The position numbers and the translations under genes were made by a program. The notes below the pieces were generated by a model, which was not told the DNA's origin, did not search any database, and worked only from the letters and a program-made list of their open reading frames with translations. A stretch of 64,000 nucleotides of DNA from Herbaspirillum sp. WKF16 (lineage in GTDB: Bacteria > Pseudomonadota > Gammaproteobacteria > Burkholderiales > Burkholderiaceae_D), in the NCBI RefSeq assembly GCF_028993615.1, contig NZ_CP118632.1:2852001-2916000 (forward strand), given 5' to 3'. Positions 7,163 to 15,368 of this stretch are shown here, piece after piece (positions within the stretch are counted from its first letter, which is position 1; the number at the start of each line of letters is the position of its first letter).

Positions 7163-8125
7163 ACGCCGCTGGGTCCCGGCCTTCGCCGGGACGACAGGGA
7201 GCGGGATAACCCGAGCGTATGGAGGCGTACGCAAACTCCTCCCTGTCGTTCCTGCGAAAGCAGGAACCCAGCGTCGTGCAACGGCCGTCGAGGCGCAACA
7301 AACGCCGCTGGGTCCCCGCTTTCGCGGGGACGACAGGGGGGGAGATAACCCGAGCGTATGGAGGCGCAAGCAAACTCCTCCCTGTCGTTCCTGCGAAAGC
7401 AGGAACCCAGTGTCGTGCAACAGCCGGTGATACGCAACAAACGTCGCTGGGCCCCCGCTTTCGCGGGGACGACGGGGAGCGGGATAACCCGAGCGTATGG
7501 AGGCGCAAGCAAACTCCTCCCTGTCGTTCCTGCGAAAGCAGGAACCCAGCGTCGTTCAGCGGCCGGTGATACGCAACAAACGTCGCTGGGTCCCGGCCTT
7601 CGCCGGAACGACAGGGAGCGGGATAACCCGAGCGTATGGAGGCGTAAGCAAACTCCGCCCTGTCGTTCCTGCGAAAGCAGGAACCCAGCGTCGTTCAACG
7701 GCCGGTGATACGCAACAAACGTCGCTGGGTCCCCGCTTTCGCGGGGACGACAGGGAGCGGGGTAACCCGAGCGTATGGAGGCGCAAGCAAACTCCTCCCT
7801 GTCGTTCCTGCGGAAGCAGGAACCCAGCGTCGTGCAACGGCCGTCGAGGCGCAACAAACGCCGCTGGGTCCCCGCTTTCGCGGGGACGACGGGGAGCGGG
7901 GTAACCCGAGCGTATGGAGCCGCAAGCAAACTCCTCCCTGTCGTTCCTGCGAAAGCAGGAACCCAGCGTCGTTCAATGGCCGGTGATACGCAACAAACGT
8001 CGCTGGGTCCTGGCCTTCGCCGGGACGACGGGGAGCGGGATAACCCGAGCGTATGGAGGCGTAAGCAAACTCCTCCCTGTCGTTCCTGCGGAAGCAGGAA
8101 CCCGGCGTCGTGCAGCGGCTGCCGG
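7163..8125. repeat. Tandem array of about seven 139-bp units, each with two opposed REP-like hairpins
   Basis: The marker GAGCGTATGGA starts at 7213, 7352, 7491, 7630, 7769, 7908 and 8047, exactly 139 bp apart each time. Each unit holds hairpin A (TTCCTGC-gaaa-GCAGGAA) and, inverted to it, hairpin B (TCCCCGC-tttc-GCGGGGA). Reverse-complemented, B matches A over about 29 bp apart from paired stem changes, so a unit is a BIME-like pair. Stem variants such as CCCGGC/GCCGGG keep pairing. 139 is not a multiple of 3, so the open frames here shift every unit and are not genes. The last unit decays near 8125. No RAYT transposase lies in the window. Confidence 0.93.
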
Positions 8126-8143
8126 AGCAAGACATGCGCCCGG

Positions 8144-9304
8144 TCAGCCCTTGTCGCCGATCGTCCTGATCACGTTCCAGCGCCCGTTCTTCACTTCGTA
8201 CAGCGTGAACATCGGGTCGCGCAGGTTGCCGTCCTTGTCGAAGGCGAGATTACCGCTGATGCCGCGGTAACGGATCTTGTGCAGCTCGGCCGTGACCTTG
8301 TCGTGCTCCACCGAATTGGCTTCGCGCATGGCGGCCACGATGATGCGTACGGCGTCATAGGCGAACGGCGCATAGAGATAGATCTCGTCGCGATAGCGGG
8401 TTTTCCAGGAAGCCTCGAAGCGGCTCCATTGCGGCCCCTTGTACGACGGCAGCCCCGGCTCCACCACCACCGTGCCCTCGGCCGCCGCACCGGCCAGCTT
8501 CAAGAAGGTGGGGCCGACCAGGCCACCTATGCCCACCAGCGGCGCCTTGATCTGCAGCCGCCGCAGGTCGTTGGCCAGCTGCGCGGCCTGGGCGTCCAGG
8601 CCGGCGAAGAACACCACGTCCGGATTCAGGCTGCGCGCCGAACGCAGGATGCCGTTGAAGTCGGAGGTCTTGCTGCTGACCGTGTAGTGCGCGGCGACGG
8701 TGCCCTGCAGCGCCTTCACCGACTTCTCGAACTCGGCTGCGTAGGCCGCTCCGAACACGGTGCGGTCGTCGATGATGACGACGTTTTTCGCCTTCATCGG
8801 CCCCAGTACATATTCGGCCGTGTGGCGCGCGCCGTCGCCGTCGTGCGGCACGATGCGAAACGCCGTGGCGAAGCCCTGCCGGGTATAGGCCGGGGCGGTC
8901 ACCGCCGGCGAGACGTGCGGTATGCCGGCGGCGGCATAGATCCTGGAGGCGGGAATGCCCACGCCGCTGTTCCAGTGGCCGACCACCGCCGCCACCCGGC
9001 TCTTGACGAAATACTCCGCGATCAGCTCGCCGGTGCGCGGATCGGCGCGGTCGTCCTGCGCCAGCAGCTTGAACGCCACCTGCTCGCCGCCGATCACCGG
9101 GCGCGTCTCGTTGACATCCTCGATCGCCATCTGCGCCGCCCGTTCCAGCGCCAGGCCGGTGCTGCCGGACAAGCCGGTCATCGGGCCCGCCAGCCCGATC
9201 AGGACGGTGCGCGGCTCGGCCCGCGCCATCCCGGCCTGCATGCCCAGCGCCGCCAGCAGGGCCGCGGCGCCAAGCAGAAATTTGTTACGCATTGCCTTGC
9301 CCAT
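8144..9304 (-). CDS. ABC transporter substrate-binding protein, branched-chain amino acid (LivK) type
   Basis: A 386-aa periplasmic protein with a signal peptide (to about residue 29, GMARAEP) and the type I periplasmic binding fold of Leu/Ile/Val-binding proteins: VLIGLAGPMTGLSGSTG, VAAVVGHWNSGVGIPASRIYAAAGIPHVSP, FRIVPHDGDGARHTAEYV and FGAAYAAEFEKSV. The ligand cannot be told; the family binds amino acids, amides and aromatic acids. No permease or ATPase gene is next to it, so it is an orphan in this window. ATG codons at 9304 and 9292 are both possible starts. The 139-bp array ends right after its stop. Confidence 0.9.
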   Translation of the reverse strand: MGKAMRNKFLLGAAALLAALGMQAGMARAEPRTVLIGLAGPMTGLSGSTGLALERAAQMAIEDVNETRPVIGGEQVAFKLLAQDDRADPRTGELIAEYFVKSRVAAVVGHWNSGVGIPASRIYAAAGIPHVSPAVTAPAYTRQGFATAFRIVPHDGDGARHTAEYVLGPMKAKNVVIIDDRTVFGAAYAAEFEKSVKALQGTVAAHYTVSSKTSDFNGILRSARSLNPDVVFFAGLDAQAAQLANDLRRLQIKAPLVGIGGLVGPTFLKLAGAAAEGTVVVEPGLPSYKGPQWSRFEASWKTRYRDEIYLYAPFAYDAVRIIVAAMREANSVEHDKVTAELHKIRYRGISGNLAFDKDGNLRDPMFTLYEVKNGRWNVIRTIGDKG

Positions 9305-9388
9305 CCCTTCCGGTTTCCTTTTGCCGCGCAGGCTGCGCGGCTGATGTTGCTGTAGCAGGTTTCGCGCCAGCCGCCGCGGAGGCCCGCA

Positions 9389-10249
9389 TCAAAAGCGCAG
9401 CTCCCAGCTGCACTCCTGGCCCACCCGGATCTCTGCGCCGGCACGGCTGACAATGGCATTCTGGCCGAAGCACAGGCCGCCGTCCACGCGCGCATTGGCG
9501 CGATATGCGGCCAGCGTGTCCAGCGGCTCGTCCGGCCATTGCGGGTCGCGCAGGCCGGTGCGCTGGTCGATGCCGGGCATGGGGCAGCGCGCGCAGGGCT
9601 TGACCAGCCGCAGCTCCACCGCCGCCTCGCCCGCGCCCAGCAGGATGGTGTCGATGAAATCCTCCTCGTAGGCCTCCAGCCCCTCGATCACGAGATTGGG
9701 GCGGAAGCGCTCCATCGGCAGGGCCGGCGCGCCCTTGGCCGCCAGCCGGGCGTTGAGGTCGTCCAGCGAGGCCTGCCCGATCACCAACAGCGGATAGCCG
9801 TCGGAGAACTGCGTGGCGGCCTGCTGCGGCTGGGTCCAGCGCGCGCTGCACAGGCGCTGGGCGTCGGGACTGAAGCGCACCAGCCGGGCATCGATGGAGA
9901 GATAGTCGGAGAACCAACGACGCGCCCGCTCGCCCTGGTCGAGCGCGACCACGCTGTCCTTCCAGACCTGCACCGTCACCGCCCGTCCGCGCTCGCCCTC
10001 TTCGCCGGCCGCGGCCAGGCGCAATTGCGGCATGCCCGGCGCAGCCAGCACCAAATCAGCGCCTTCGAAGCGCGGCACGATGCAGGCCATGCCCGGGTGG
10101 CTGCGCTGGCTCAGGAAGCCGCCCTCGCCGTCCACCACCATCCAGTGGCGATCCAGCGCCAGCCCGAGCGGACCGATGCCGGCCTGCTCCAACGCGATGC
10201 CGGCGCAGGATTTGATCGGGTAGATGGTGATTGCTTGCAGTGTGGCCAT
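9389..10249 (-). CDS. MOSC domain protein (YcbX-like)
   Basis: A 286-aa protein with an N-terminal beta-barrel MOSC_N domain (ITIYPIKSCAGIALEQA, LALDRHWMVVD, FLSQRSHPGMA) and a C-terminal MOSC domain with the conserved Cys in LVKPCARCPMPGID, the presumed molybdenum ligand. YcbX-type proteins reduce N-hydroxylated base analogues using the molybdenum cofactor together with an electron donor. The ATG at 10249 gives the normal N-terminus; the open frame extends further upstream without support. It is divergent from the CopD-like gene with a 160-bp gap. Confidence 0.92.
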   Translation of the reverse strand: MATLQAITIYPIKSCAGIALEQAGIGPLGLALDRHWMVVDGEGGFLSQRSHPGMACIVPRFEGADLVLAAPGMPQLRLAAAGEEGERGRAVTVQVWKDSVVALDQGERARRWFSDYLSIDARLVRFSPDAQRLCSARWTQPQQAATQFSDGYPLLVIGQASLDDLNARLAAKGAPALPMERFRPNLVIEGLEAYEEDFIDTILLGAGEAAVELRLVKPCARCPMPGIDQRTGLRDPQWPDEPLDTLAAYRANARVDGGLCFGQNAIVSRAGAEIRVGQECSWELRF

Positions 10250-10411
10250 GCCTGGGGTGCCTCCAAGAGCGTCGTCGCGGCGGCATTGTGCGCAGAATCG
10301 GGCGATCGCGGTAGTGCCGTTTGCGCATGACCTTACCATAAGCCGGCACCGGCGCCGTCGTGCGACAATGCCGCATCGTTGCGCAACGGATTCTTACCTG
10401 ACGGGAGTGAC

Positions 10412-10861
10412 ATGCTGATCGCAAAATTTTTCCACCTGCTGGGCACCACGATCTGGGTCGGCGGGATGTTCTTCGCCCACATGGCGCTGCGGCCGGCGCT
10501 GGCGTCGCTGCAGCCGCCGCAGCGCCTGGTGCTGATGGCCGCCACGCTGGGCGCGTTCTTCACCTGGGTGTGGATCGCCATCGCGCTGGTGCTGGGCAGC
10601 GGATTGCACATGATGGCGCTGATGGGCGCCGGCCACGCGCCGCCCTGGGTGCATGCGATGGCCGGCATCGGCATCCTGATGATGCTGATCTTCGGTCACA
10701 TCTTCTTCGCGCCGTTCCGCCGCCTCAAGCTCGGCGCCGCGCAGCAGGACTGGGATCGCGCCGCGCGCGCCCTGGGGCAGATCCGGCGGCTGGTCGGCGT
10801 CAACCTGTGCCTGGGCCTGCTGTGCATCGCCCTGGGCGCGCTCGGCCCGCTTGCGGCCTGA
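10412..10861 (+). CDS. CopD-like integral membrane protein
   Basis: A 149-aa inner membrane protein with four hydrophobic helices (about residues 4-24, 36-60, 74-96 and 125-147). It starts MLIAKFFHLLGTTIWVGGMFFAHMALRPAL, which has the HxxxxxxWxGG pattern of CopD/YozB-type proteins linked to copper and heme-related transport. The precise substrate is unknown. GGGAG lies 8 nt before the ATG at 10412. The next gene on the same strand starts 135 bp downstream. Confidence 0.82.
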   Translation: MLIAKFFHLLGTTIWVGGMFFAHMALRPALASLQPPQRLVLMAATLGAFFTWVWIAIALVLGSGLHMMALMGAGHAPPWVHAMAGIGILMMLIFGHIFFAPFRRLKLGAAQQDWDRAARALGQIRRLVGVNLCLGLLCIALGALGPLAA

Positions 10862-10996
10862 GGCCGGGCCGGTCTTTTTGCATTCCTGACGCCCGCTGCC
10901 GGGCCAAATTTGTCTATGATGACGGGATCCGGCGCCTCGCGGCGCCGTCCTCACAGGCGCAACAGCCAGAACAATCAGAAACAAGGGGGGAACGAC

Positions 10997-11785
10997 GTGC
11001 TGACCGAATCGCAACGCCAACAGGCGGCCGACCTGCTGTGGGACTGCTGGGCCCACGGACGCCGCATCGCGCAGCTGCCGGAAGGCCTGCGTCCGGCCGA
11101 CCGCAAGGAGGCCTATGACATCCAGTCTAGGCTGGAAGCCCGCAGCTTTGCGCCGCTGGCCGGATGGAAGATCGGCGCCACCGGCCCCGGCGGACAGCAG
11201 CTGCTCAATGTCGATGCGCCGCTGGCCGGCCGCCTGCTGGCCGAGCGCGTCCATCGCAACGGCGCCGCCATCTCGCTGGGCGACAGCCTGATGAGCGTGA
11301 TCGAGGTGGAAGTCGCCTTCCGCATGCGCCGTTCGCTGCCGCCGCGCGCCGCGCCCTACACGCAGGACGAGGTGATGAATGCGGTGGGTTCGTTGCACCC
11401 CGCCATCGAGATTCCCGATACGCGCTACGACAGGTTCAAGGAAGTCGGCGCCGCCCAGCTGATCGCCGACAATACCTGCGCCGACCAGTTCGTGCTGGGC
11501 GCGCCCGCCGCCGGCGACTGGCGCGCGCTGGACCTGGCCGCGCTCAAGACCTTCGGCCGCATCAGCGGCGGCGAGCAGCGCGAGGGCAGCGGCGCCCAGG
11601 TGCTGGGTGATCCGCGCTCGGCGCTGACCTGGCTGGCCAACGAGCTGTCGCAGCATGGGCTGACGCTGGCAGAAGGCCAGCTGGTGGCCTCCGGCTCGAC
11701 CATCGTGCCCATGCCGGTGCGCGCCGGCCAGACCGTGCTGGCCGACCTTGGCGCGCTGGGCACGGTGACGGTGCACCTGACCTGA
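10997..11785 (+). CDS. 2-keto-4-pentenoate hydratase / fumarylacetoacetate hydrolase family protein
   Basis: A 262-aa member of the FAH fold. Visible family features are GWKIGATGPGGQQLLNVDAPLAGRLL, the metal-ligand region SLMSVIEVEVAFRM (Glu-x-Glu), HPAIEIPDTRY and GEGS-like EGSGAQVLGDPRSALTWLANEL. Such enzymes hydrate 2-hydroxypenta-2,4-dienoates in aromatic meta-cleavage, or decarboxylate oxalocrotonate; which one applies cannot be told here. No other aromatic-degradation genes are adjacent. I chose the GTG at 10997 because AAGGGGGG lies just upstream; the in-frame ATG at 10910 would add an atypical Arg/Ser-rich leader. Confidence 0.88.
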   Translation: MLTESQRQQAADLLWDCWAHGRRIAQLPEGLRPADRKEAYDIQSRLEARSFAPLAGWKIGATGPGGQQLLNVDAPLAGRLLAERVHRNGAAISLGDSLMSVIEVEVAFRMRRSLPPRAAPYTQDEVMNAVGSLHPAIEIPDTRYDRFKEVGAAQLIADNTCADQFVLGAPAAGDWRALDLAALKTFGRISGGEQREGSGAQVLGDPRSALTWLANELSQHGLTLAEGQLVASGSTIVPMPVRAGQTVLADLGALGTVTVHLT

Positions 11786-11809
11786 CGCAGCCGGGCGGGC
11801 GCAAAAAAC

Positions 11810-11837
11810 AAACGGGATGGCGATGCCATCCCGTTTT
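11810..11837. terminator. Bidirectional terminator between converging genes
   Basis: AACGGGATGGC and GCCATCCCGTT form a hairpin with A and T runs on the two sides. Confidence 0.85.
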
Positions 11838-11871
11838 CATTTCCAGCGCCGGCCGCGCGGCTTGAAGCCGT

Positions 11872-12351
11872 TCAGCCCGGCTTGACTTCCTCGAAGCGGC
11901 GCTCCAGTTCCTTGCGCAGCGACTTGCGCAGGATGGCGGCCTCGAAGCGGCGCTTCTCTTCCTGCGAGAACGGGCGCAGCGGCGGCACCGGGATCGGCTT
12001 GCGCTGGTCGTCCACCGCCACCATCGTGAAGAAGCAGCTGTTGACGTGGCGCATGACCTGGGTGCGGATGTTCTCGGCCACGACCTTGACGCCGATTTCC
12101 ATCGACGAGGTGCCGGTGTGGTTGACGCTGGCCAGGAAGGTGACCAGCTCGCCCACGTGGATGGGCTGGCGAAACATCACCTGGTCCACCGACAGCGTCA
12201 CCACGTATTGCGCGGCATAGCGGCTGCCGCAGGCATAGGCGACCTGATCCAGCAGTTTCAGGATGGTGCCCCCGTGCACGTTGCCGGCGAAGTTGGCCAT
12301 GTCCGGCGTCATCAGGACCGTCATGGTGAGTTGGTGAGATGGCAGGTCCAT
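11872..12351 (-). CDS. Acyl-CoA thioesterase, hotdog fold (YciA/BACH type)
   Basis: A 159-aa single hotdog-domain protein. It carries TPDMANFAGNVHGGTILKLLDQVAYACGSRYA, in which NVHGG and the Asp in LLDQ form the usual active site, and VDQVMFRQPIHVGELVTF. It should hydrolyse acyl-CoA to free acid and CoA in the cytosol; the preferred chain length is unknown. The C-terminal 40 residues are charged and helical (SQEEKRRFEAAILRKSLRKELERRFEE). The ATG at 12351 was chosen by family alignment and a GAGAGAG upstream. Confidence 0.93.
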   Translation of the reverse strand: MDLPSHQLTMTVLMTPDMANFAGNVHGGTILKLLDQVAYACGSRYAAQYVVTLSVDQVMFRQPIHVGELVTFLASVNHTGTSSMEIGVKVVAENIRTQVMRHVNSCFFTMVAVDDQRKPIPVPPLRPFSQEEKRRFEAAILRKSLRKELERRFEEVKPG

Positions 12352-12529
12352 GGTGCTTGGCTCTCTCTGCGTTGCGTTGAAATTGGATGATGAGGATGCA
12401 TGGCGACAGCCCCGGCGCGCGCCCCCGTGCGCGCATCCCGGGCCTTGCGGCTTGCCCCGACTCGCATTGGGCAAGGCCGCGGCCGACATTATCGGCGAAA
12501 TGCCGGCCGTTTTGGTGGAAAACCCGCGC

Positions 12530-13462
12530 TCAGGCGCGCACCGCCGGCTCGGCCGCGGCGAAATGCTCCTCGCAGTTGTGCAGGAAGCGCTGCACGGAGG
12601 CGGCGATGGCGTCGGGCGACCAGCCGGCGATGTGCGGCGTGAGCACCACGTTGGACAGGCCGATCAGCTCCTGCGGCGGCTTGGGTTCGCTTTCGTAGAC
12701 GTCCAGCCCGGCCCCGGCCAGGCGTCCGCCGGCCAGCGCCCGGGCCAGCGCGGCGGTGTCGACGATGCTGCCGCGGCCGATGTTGACCAGGTAGCCCTTG
12801 GGGCCCAGTTCATCGATCACGCGCTCGGAGATCAGGTGCCTGGTGCCGGCCCCGCCCGGCGCGGCGACGATCAGGAAGTCGGCCCAGGCCGCCAGTTGGG
12901 CGACGTCGGGGAAATAGTGGAAGTCGACGTCGTCGCGCCGCTTGCGGTTGCAGTAGGCGACCTCGATATCGAAGCCGGCGGCGCGCCGCGCGATCTTCTT
13001 GCCGATGCTGCCCAGGCCGACGATGCCCAGGCGCTTGCCGGCCAGTTGCGGCTGCAGCGGCAGGCTCTCGCGCCAGCCGCCTTCGCGGGTGATCTTGTCC
13101 AGCGCCGGGATGTGGCGCACGACGGCCAGCAGCAGGCCCATGGCGTGGTCGGCCACGCAATCCTCGTTGGTGCCGGCGCCGGTGGCGATCTCGATGCCGT
13201 TGGCCTCGGCGTGGGCCACGTCCACGTTCTCGTAGCCGGCGCCCAGCGCGCACACCAGCTGCAGGTGCGGCAAGGCGCGCATCTCGTCGGCGGTCAGGCC
13301 GGTGGAGCCGTTGGTCAGCACCACCGCGACCTTGCGGGCGGGTCCGGCGATCATCTCCGCGCGGCGCTCCCGGTCGGGGGCGTAGAGGATGTCGTAGTGG
13401 GCGGCGATGGTGGCCTGGCTGGCCTCGGAAAGGTGGATCAGGACGAGAAGAGGCGGTTTCAT
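12530..13462 (-). CDS. D-isomer 2-hydroxyacid dehydrogenase (glyoxylate/hydroxypyruvate reductase type)
   Basis: A 310-aa NAD(P)-dependent oxidoreductase. The Rossmann motif GLGSIG is at residues 149-154, and the catalytic triad is visible as Arg230 (NIGRGS), Glu259 (ESEP) and His277 (TPHIAG). It is most like GhrB-type glyoxylate/hydroxypyruvate reductases, but close relatives act on other 2-oxoacids, so the substrate is left open. The ATG at 13462 gives the standard N-terminus; the open frame runs on to 13660 through the terminator of the next gene and is not credible there. Confidence 0.92.
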   Translation of the reverse strand: MKPPLLVLIHLSEASQATIAAHYDILYAPDRERRAEMIAGPARKVAVVLTNGSTGLTADEMRALPHLQLVCALGAGYENVDVAHAEANGIEIATGAGTNEDCVADHAMGLLLAVVRHIPALDKITREGGWRESLPLQPQLAGKRLGIVGLGSIGKKIARRAAGFDIEVAYCNRKRRDDVDFHYFPDVAQLAAWADFLIVAAPGGAGTRHLISERVIDELGPKGYLVNIGRGSIVDTAALARALAGGRLAGAGLDVYESEPKPPQELIGLSNVVLTPHIAGWSPDAIAASVQRFLHNCEEHFAAAEPAVRA

Positions 13463-13556
13463 GATTGTTCTTGGCGCTTGCGGTTGGAGTGAGTCGGAGT
13501 GCTGGGGCGCTGATATTTTATTGCGAATCGCCGGCTTGTTGCGCCGCCTCCATGAA

Positions 13557-13590
13557 AAAGGCCCCGCCGCGCTTGCGCGGCAGGGCCTTT
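13557..13590 (-). terminator. Terminator after the 83-aa gene
   Basis: AAAGGCCC-GCCGCGC and GCGCGGC-GGGCCTTT form a long hairpin downstream of the leftward gene that ends at 13617. Confidence 0.8.
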
Positions 13591-13616
13591 CCCTTTCATG
13601 CCTGCGGCCCGGCGCC

Positions 13617-13868
13617 TCAGTGGCGGGTCGCGGACTGGCTGCAGCCTTCCAGCATCTCATGGGCCACCTGCAAGGCGCCCTCCTCGGCCGATTTCTCGTC
13701 GGCGAAGGTCTTCTCCGCCAGTACGCGCTGTGAAGGGAACACCGGATTGCGGTGCATAGGGTTGGTCGAATGGCCGAAGATGGCGACGTTGGCCACCCAC
13801 TCCTCGCCGCCTATCACGCGCACGCCCGAGTATTCGATTTCATAGTCGCCCATCTGTTCGGTTGGCAT
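13617..13868 (-). CDS. Hypothetical 83-aa protein
   Basis: I do not recognise the family. The soluble, acidic protein has EYSGVRVIGGEEWVANVAIFGHST in the first half and a predicted helix (EKSAEEGALQVAHEMLEGC) near the end. A GAGGAG site lies 7 nt before the ATG. It follows the DUF6139-like gene by 55 bp in the same direction and ends at a strong terminator, so both are probably one transcript. No signal peptide or membrane segment. Confidence 0.72.
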   Translation of the reverse strand: MPTEQMGDYEIEYSGVRVIGGEEWVANVAIFGHSTNPMHRNPVFPSQRVLAEKTFADEKSAEEGALQVAHEMLEGCSQSATRH

Positions 13869-13923
13869 GGCTGGTCTCCTCTTGTCTGAGTTGGCTCTGG
13901 TCGATCGCGCGGCCGGTCCGCGC

Positions 13924-14172
13924 TCAGGATGCGCCGTCGCCGGCGCGTTCGTTCAGGTGCGTGATGGCATAACCCTTTTCGCCGATCTGCTTGTAGGCAT
14001 CTTCCGTGTGCAGCGTGAAATGCCGCTTGCCGTCGCGCTCGAAATTCACATCCCACTCATGCATCTGCCAATCGGTATTGGTGACCTCCTGCGGCAACGG
14101 CTTTTCGTGGGGAATGACGAGATAGGAAAACAATCCATCGCTATCCGGGCGCTTGTACACATCGACTTTCAT
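13924..14172 (-). CDS. Small conserved protein, DUF6139-like
   Basis: An 82-aa soluble protein starting MKVDVYKRPDSDGLFSYLVI and containing NTDWQMHEWDVNFERDG. It resembles small Burkholderiales proteins of the DUF6139 type, which have no known function; this call is from memory of the pattern and is moderate. GGAGG lies 7 nt before the ATG at 14172. It heads a two-gene transcript with the 83-aa gene. Confidence 0.68.
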   Translation of the reverse strand: MKVDVYKRPDSDGLFSYLVIPHEKPLPQEVTNTDWQMHEWDVNFERDGKRHFTLHTEDAYKQIGEKGYAITHLNERAGDGAS

Positions 14173-14435
14173 CTCTTGCCTCCAGGTCAGGTTGAACAAT
14201 GAATGGCACTGCCGCGACCGCAGTGTTTCCCGGTCGCCTCATTTTTTCCGACTGGCACGCCAGGCATTGGTTCAAGGAAGAATTGCAACCATGCAAGCCG
14301 CGCCGATCCCGGCAGATGCGCTCGCGCGACACATGCCTGCTTTCAACATAGCACCTGGGCCGCGGCGATTCCAGCGCGGCCTTGCCTTGCATGGGGGATG
14401 AGAATGGTCGAGCCGGGAAATGAGAAGCCGGGGCC

Positions 14436-15368
14436 TCAGCCGGCGTGGCGGCGCAACCAGGACAGCGCGCCGGCCAGGCTGCGGAAGTCGGCCAGGGAAC
14501 GGCACTCGATCTGCGGATGGCGTTCGCGCAGCATGCGCGAGAGCGCGTTGCCCGGCCCCAGTTCCAGCGCCAGCGTGACGCCGCGTTCGGCGCAGGCGTC
14601 CATGCAGGCCGACCACTGGATGGTCTGGCCGAGTTGCCGCGCCAGCAACGTGGCGGCCTGGGCGCCATCGGCCACCGCCTGGCCGCTGACGCCGGCCAGC
14701 AAGGTGCAGGACGGGGTTTCCGCGCCCGCCTGCGACAGCGTGCGCAGGAACGGCGCGATGGCCGCCTGCATCAAGGGGGTATGCGACGCCAGCCCAACCG
14801 GCAACTCGCCCACGCGTGCGCCGAGCGCCGCCAGCTCCGTCGCGGCCCCTCCCAGGGCGGGGCCGGCGCCGCCGGCGATGAGCGTATCGTCGCCGGTCTC
14901 GATGGCGACGAAGGCGCCATGGCGTTGCAGGCAGGCGCGCGCGGCCTCGACAGCCAGTCCGCCGACCGACATCAGGCCCTGGTCGGGCGCGGCGGCGGCC
15001 GCCTCATCCATGAAGCGGGCGCGATGGGCGGCCATGGCCGGCATCTCCCGCGCCGCGAACACGCCGGCGATCGCACAGGCCGACAGCTCGCCGACGCTGT
15101 AGCCGGCCACCACGGCGGGCGCCCCCAGCTCTTCCCGCAAGGCATCCCAGGCCGCCAGCTGCGCGGCCACGATCAGCGGCTGCGCGTTGCGGTTGGCGTA
15201 GAGATGGCGCGGCTGGGACAAGACCTCCTCCACCGGCGCCGCCAGCAGCGGCGCCAACCCGCATCCGTCGAGAAAGGCGGCGCCGCGCGCATCGGCGCGC
15301 GCGAGGTCGAACATGCCGGCGTGCTGGCCGCCCTGGCCGGGACAAAGAAGGGCCAGGCGCATGCTCAT
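14436..15368 (-). CDS. mdcH: Malonate decarboxylase holo-ACP malonyltransferase (malonyl-CoA:ACP transacylase)
   Basis: A 310-aa protein of the FabD-like acyltransferase fold. It loads malonyl from malonyl-CoA onto the MdcC acyl carrier protein to prime malonate decarboxylase. The family start LCPGQGGQHAGMF, the nucleophile motif GYSVGEL (Ser91) and the catalytic His in GLASHTPLM (His196) are present. Its ATG overlaps the mdcB stop (ATGA), which shows translational coupling. It is the last gene of the leftward operon that begins with the TRAP transporter. Confidence 0.95.
   Translation of the reverse strand: MSMRLALLCPGQGGQHAGMFDLARADARGAAFLDGCGLAPLLAAPVEEVLSQPRHLYANRNAQPLIVAAQLAAWDALREELGAPAVVAGYSVGELSACAIAGVFAAREMPAMAAHRARFMDEAAAAAPDQGLMSVGGLAVEAARACLQRHGAFVAIETGDDTLIAGGAGPALGGAATELAALGARVGELPVGLASHTPLMQAAIAPFLRTLSQAGAETPSCTLLAGVSGQAVADGAQAATLLARQLGQTIQWSACMDACAERGVTLALELGPGNALSRMLRERHPQIECRSLADFRSLAGALSWLRRHAG

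Noticed and set aside
7163..8125. Possible CRISPR array
   Set aside because: The unit is 139 bp, nearly all of it repeated, with no unique spacers of 30-40 bp and no cas genes nearby.
7112..8270. Many overlapping ORFs on both strands in the 139-bp array, with recurring WVPAFAGTTG-like products
   Set aside because: They arise because the hairpin repeats are open in several frames. The 139-bp period shifts the frame in each unit, and none has a ribosome binding site.
12530..13660. Longer start for the hydroxyacid dehydrogenase at 13660
   Set aside because: The extra 66 codons run through the hairpin terminator at 13557-13590, and the ATG at 13462 gives the normal family N-terminus.
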